DNA of 64,000 nt, taken from positions 1,178,001 through 1,242,000 of the forward strand of contig NZ_JAIUCZ020000001.1 of assembly GCF_020176955.2 (NCBI RefSeq). Direction: 5' to 3'. The position numbers were made by a program, and so were the translations under genes. Positions 61,577 through 64,000 of the stretch are shown one piece after another. Source of the stretch: Nocardia sp. alder85J. GTDB lineage: Bacteria > Actinomycetota > Actinomycetes > Mycobacteriales > Mycobacteriaceae. Numbering within the stretch: position 1 is the stretch's first letter; each line of letters starts with the position of its first letter. The notes under the pieces were generated by a model that saw nothing but the letters and a program-made list of their open reading frames with translations, had not been told where the DNA came from and ran no database searches.

Positions 61577-61876
61577 CGGTCGACTCTAACCAAGCGCGTC
61601 ACCAGCCGAAACACGCCGGTGGTCGGTCCGGATGGGCTACACTGGGGTCAGCTCGACTTCGGTTCGCCGACAACGCTGTAGGGATCAACAGCTGTAGGGT
61701 TCAGCAGCAACAGCGTCGTCCGCCGGCCAGCTCTGCGGTAACCAAAAAAGAACTACTGCATCAGTGGCGGCCACCCGTCTCTCGAATCCTGCCGCGATCA
61801 CGCCGTGTCGGCTGACGGACACCCGGCGTGCGCCCCGGCCGCCGCTGCCTCTCCCACCCCATCGAAGGAGGCCGGT
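61577..61876. other. Leader region of the DUF1906 gene
   Basis: About 300 bp between divergent genes. TACACT at 61638-61643 could be a plus-strand -10. It would leave a leader of about 225 bases containing the direct repeats GCTGTAGGGATCA and GCTGTAGGGTTCA (61675-61687, 61691-61703) and an A-run at 61744-61749. A long leader suggests RNA control, but I could not match a known riboswitch. Confidence 0.45.
61675..61703 (+). repeat. Direct repeats in the DUF1906 leader
   Basis: GCTGTAGGGATCA (61675-61687) and GCTGTAGGGTTCA (61691-61703) differ at one base and are offset by 16 bp. They could bind a protein or form part of an RNA structure. Confidence 0.5.
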
Positions 61877-62731
61877 ATGCGGCTGGGACTCGACTATGCC
61901 GGTGGCCGACCCGGCGGCGCCGCGATCGCCGCCGCCGGATACACGTTCGTGGTCCGCTATCTCAGCGACGGCGGCCCCGGGCTCCCCGGCAAACTGCTCA
62001 CCCCCGCCGAGGCGGATGATCTGCGCGCCAACCACATCGATATCGTCGGCAACTGGGAGACCACCGCGACCCGGATGCTCGACGGCTACGACGCCGGCGC
62101 CCACGACGCGGAAGCCGCACTCGCACAGGTACTCGCGTGCGGCGGCAGCGCGGGCCGTCCCGTCTACTTCTCCGCCGACTTCGACGCCACACCCGCGCAA
62201 CAGGTCCCGATCGACGCGTATCTGCGCGGCGCCGGCACCGTGTTGCAGCCCGCGAATGTCGGTATCTACGGCGGCTATTGGCCGGTCTCACGGGCGCTGG
62301 ACAACGGCACGGCGGCCTGGGCATGGCAGACCGGCGCCTGGTCCGGTGGCAACATCGACTCCCGCGTCAATCTGTACCAGCGCATCGGCTTCGTCTGGGT
62401 CGGTGGCGTGGAGTGCGACGAAAACGAGGCTCACACAGACGATTTCGGGCAATGGTCGGTATTCGGCAAGGGAGGCGACATGCAGTTGACGGACACACTG
62501 ACAGACGCATACGGCAATCCGGTGTCGGTCGGCGACATACTCAAGTGGATCAGCTTCCACGCCGATCTCACCGTCGACGGGATCGGCGGGCCCGGCTCGC
62601 GGTCGAGCCTGCCGCCCGACCAGAAGATGACCGGCCACCCCGCCCTCGGCGGCCGCACCATCGTCGGCGCGATCGCGGAGATCGGCCAGGCCCTGAAACT
62701 GCCGGGCTTCGACCCGAGCCAGGAGATGTAG
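61877..62731 (+). CDS. DUF1906 glycoside hydrolase-like protein
   Basis: A 284-residue protein. Residues 1-200 form a glycosidase-like TIM barrel of the DUF1906/Rv2525c kind: LGLDYAGGRPGGAAIAAAGY, FVVRYLSDGG, YFSADFDATPAQQV and VGIYGGYWPVSRAL. These proteins are thought to act on the cell wall. There is no signal peptide at this start. The C-terminal 70 residues are a separate segment. GAAGGAGG lies six bases before the ATG. Confidence 0.88.
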   Translation: MRLGLDYAGGRPGGAAIAAAGYTFVVRYLSDGGPGLPGKLLTPAEADDLRANHIDIVGNWETTATRMLDGYDAGAHDAEAALAQVLACGGSAGRPVYFSADFDATPAQQVPIDAYLRGAGTVLQPANVGIYGGYWPVSRALDNGTAAWAWQTGAWSGGNIDSRVNLYQRIGFVWVGGVECDENEAHTDDFGQWSVFGKGGDMQLTDTLTDAYGNPVSVGDILKWISFHADLTVDGIGGPGSRSSLPPDQKMTGHPALGGRTIVGAIAEIGQALKLPGFDPSQEM

Positions 62732-62758
62732 GTTGCGCGGCGAGATCCCGCGCGCGGC

Positions 62759-62787
62759 TTGACTGTAGCGGTTGGTACAGGTATCCC
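62759..62787 (+). promoter_or_regulatory. Promoter of the KasA/KasB-like gene
   Basis: TTGACT (62759-62764) and TATCCC (62782-62787) are separated by 17 bp. The -10 ends eight bases before the ATG, with no ribosome-binding site. A leaderless housekeeping-type promoter is likely. Confidence 0.5.
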
Positions 62788-62795
62788 TGGACCGC

Positions 62796-64000
62796 ATGGG
62801 TGTAACGACTGCTTCACAAACGCGCGGTGTCGTCGTGACCGGGATGGCCGCCACCACCTCGCTGGCGGCCGATCTCGCCGCGACCTGGGCGGGGCTGCTC
62901 GACGGGCAGAGCGGAATCGGGGTGCTGGAGGACGAATTCGTCGCCGAATACGATCTGCCGGTGCGCATCGGCGGCAAACTGAAACAGCCGCCGGGGGATC
63001 GGCTCACCCGGGTCGAGCAGCGGCGGCACTCGTTCGTCCAGCAACTGGCGCTGGTACTGGGCCGGCAGGTGTGGGCCGACGCCGGCGCCCCCGAGGTGGA
63101 CGGCGAGCGGCTGGCGGTGGCGATCGGCACCGGGCTCGGCGGTGGCGACGCGTTCGTCACGGCGGTCGACGCCATGCGCACCGGCGGCTACCGCACGGTG
63201 CCACCGCTGACGGTGCCGATGGTCATGCCGAACGGGCCCGCCGCCCGGGTCGGGCTCGAATTCGGTGCCAAGGCAGGCGTGTACGCGCCGACCTCCGCGT
63301 GCTCCTCCGGTGCGGAGGCCCTCGCGCACGCGTGGCGGCTGATCGCCACCGGCGAGGCCGACGTGGTGATCGCCGGTGGCGTCGAGGGATTCATCGAGGC
63401 GGTGCCCATCGCCAGCTTCGCGATGATGCGCGCGATGAGCACCCGCAACGACGACCCGGCCCGCGCCTCCCGGCCCTTCGACCGGGACCGGGACGGCTTC
63501 GTCTTCGGCGAGGCCGGGGCGCTGCTGGTGCTGGAGTCCGCGGAGTTCGCGGCCGCGCGCGGCGCCACCGTGCACGGCCGGTTGCTCGGCGCCGGAATCA
63601 CCTCCGACGGCTATCACATCACCGGATCCGAGCCGGCGGGCGCCGGGGCCGCGCGGGCGATGCGGAAGGCGATCGACACCGCCGGGCTGACCCGGGCCGA
63701 CATCGGGCACGTGAACGCGCACGCCACCGCCACCCAGGTCGGCGACGCGTCGGAGGCCAACGCCATCGCCGCCGTCACCCCCGACGCCAGCGTGTACGCG
63801 CCGAAATCGGCACTGGGGCATTCGATCGGCGCGGTCGGCGCGCTGGAGGCGATCCTCACGCTGTGCACGCTGCGCGATCAGCTGGTCCCGCCGACCCTCA
63901 ACTTCGAGCGCCCGGATCCGGCGGTCGAACTGGACATCGTGCACGGCACGGCCCGGCCGCAACGGCTCGAGCACGCGCTGAGCAACTCGTTCGGATTCGG
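62796..64000 (+). CDS. Beta-ketoacyl-ACP synthase, KasA/KasB-like (right end cut off)
   Basis: A condensing enzyme of fatty-acid or mycolic-acid elongation; about 401 codons are present and only the last few are missing. The catalytic Cys is in [16 protein letters not shown]. The first His motif reads [11 protein letters not shown] where HATGT is usual, and the second His is in [37 protein letters not shown] and [20 protein letters not shown] match mycobacterial KasA/KasB closely. It is a single gene rather than part of an acpM-kasA-kasB-accD cluster as far as visible. Confidence 0.9.
   Translation, partial: MGVTTASQTRGVVVTGMAATTSLAADLAATWAGLLDGQSGIGVLEDEFVAEYDLPVRIGGKLKQPPGDRLTRVEQRRHSFVQQLALVLGRQVWADAGAPEVDGERLAVAIGTGLGGGDAFVTAVDAMRTGGYRTVPPLTVPMVMPNGPAARVGLEFGAKAGVYAPTSACSSGAEALAHAWRLIATGEADVVIAGGVEGFIEAVPIASFAMMRAMSTRNDDPARASRPFDRDRDGFVFGEAGALLVLESAEFAAARGATVHGRLLGAGITSDGYHITGSEPAGAGAARAMRKAIDTAGLTRADIGHVNAHATATQVGDASEANAIAAVTPDASVYAPKSALGHSIGAVGALEAILTLCTLRDQLVPPTLNFERPDPAVELDIVHGTARPQRLEHALSNSFGF

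Noticed and set aside
61640..61870. c-di-AMP (ydaO) riboswitch in the DUF1906 leader
   Set aside because: The gene type fits, but I could not find the conserved core sequence blocks of that riboswitch.
1..64000. tRNA, rRNA or CRISPR features
   Set aside because: I saw no cloverleaf with a T-loop GGTTCGAAT pattern, no rRNA segment and no regularly spaced repeats. A tRNAscan or CRISPR search would settle it.

Overview
The window is high-GC actinobacterial DNA, most likely from Nocardia or a close mycolate-producing relative. The evidence is the mycobacterial-style nuo operon preceded by an Rv3143-like receiver protein, a KasA/KasB-type ketoacyl synthase, an LpqH-type antigen domain, a PknD-like NHL propeller, and many genes with GTG starts placed 6-8 nt after a TAnnnT hexamer, as in leaderless actinobacterial transcripts.

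Region 1 (1-11831) is a minus-strand complex I operon, nuoA-B-C-D-E-F-G-[H-I]-J-K-L, running off the left edge. nuoH and nuoI form one open frame of 589 codons. An orphan receiver protein and a CRP-like palindrome lie upstream of nuoA. Region 2 (11990-24520) holds a CBS protein, a lipoprotein downstream of a long nested inverted repeat, a small peptide gene, a MarR-MFS pair, DUF1275, patatin, CMD and nitronate monooxygenase genes (the last with tandem KstR-like boxes), a GlxA-type AraC regulator divergent from an MFS-TetR pair, and a permuted NlpC/P60-like protein divergent from a small membrane protein through overlapping promoters.

Region 3 (24500-42700) is an accessory stretch. It has three exporter-regulator pairs (TetR-MFS, MFS/TetR, MarR/MMPL), a further MFS gene, a GNAT protein, a beta-propeller protein, an aldo/keto reductase with its TetR, and a CoA-transferase / HMG-CoA-lyase-like / GntR operon. 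Between them are gene remnants: SnoaL C-terminus, TetR C-termini, LLM oxidoreductase, MarR C-terminus, acyl-CoA dehydrogenase C-terminus and alpha/beta-hydrolase C-terminus.

Region 4 (42700-46150) is a mobile/toxin locus. A serine recombinase with altered catalytic motif is followed by a 44-codon frame and a metallopeptidase (HEVGH) polymorphic-toxin gene. That gene is split by a 987-bp IS5-family element with 16-bp inverted repeats and a 3-bp ATT duplication; removing the element and one repeat restores the frame exactly. Region 5 (46150-64000) carries a SnoaL/TetR pair, a lipoprotein fusing a PknD-like NHL propeller to an LpqH-like domain, a shortened GlcG/DUF336 gene, a GAF / NCS1 permease / amidase operon, dinB directly under a LexA-type box, a NUDIX hydrolase, two MFS exporters (the second possibly under a divergent ArsR regulator), a GT1 glycosyltransferase, an SRPBCC/TetR pair with a KstR-like box, a DUF1906 glycosidase-like protein and a KasA/KasB-like synthase cut by the right edge. 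No tRNA, rRNA or CRISPR array was seen. All family calls rest on reading the translated sequence; no database was searched.
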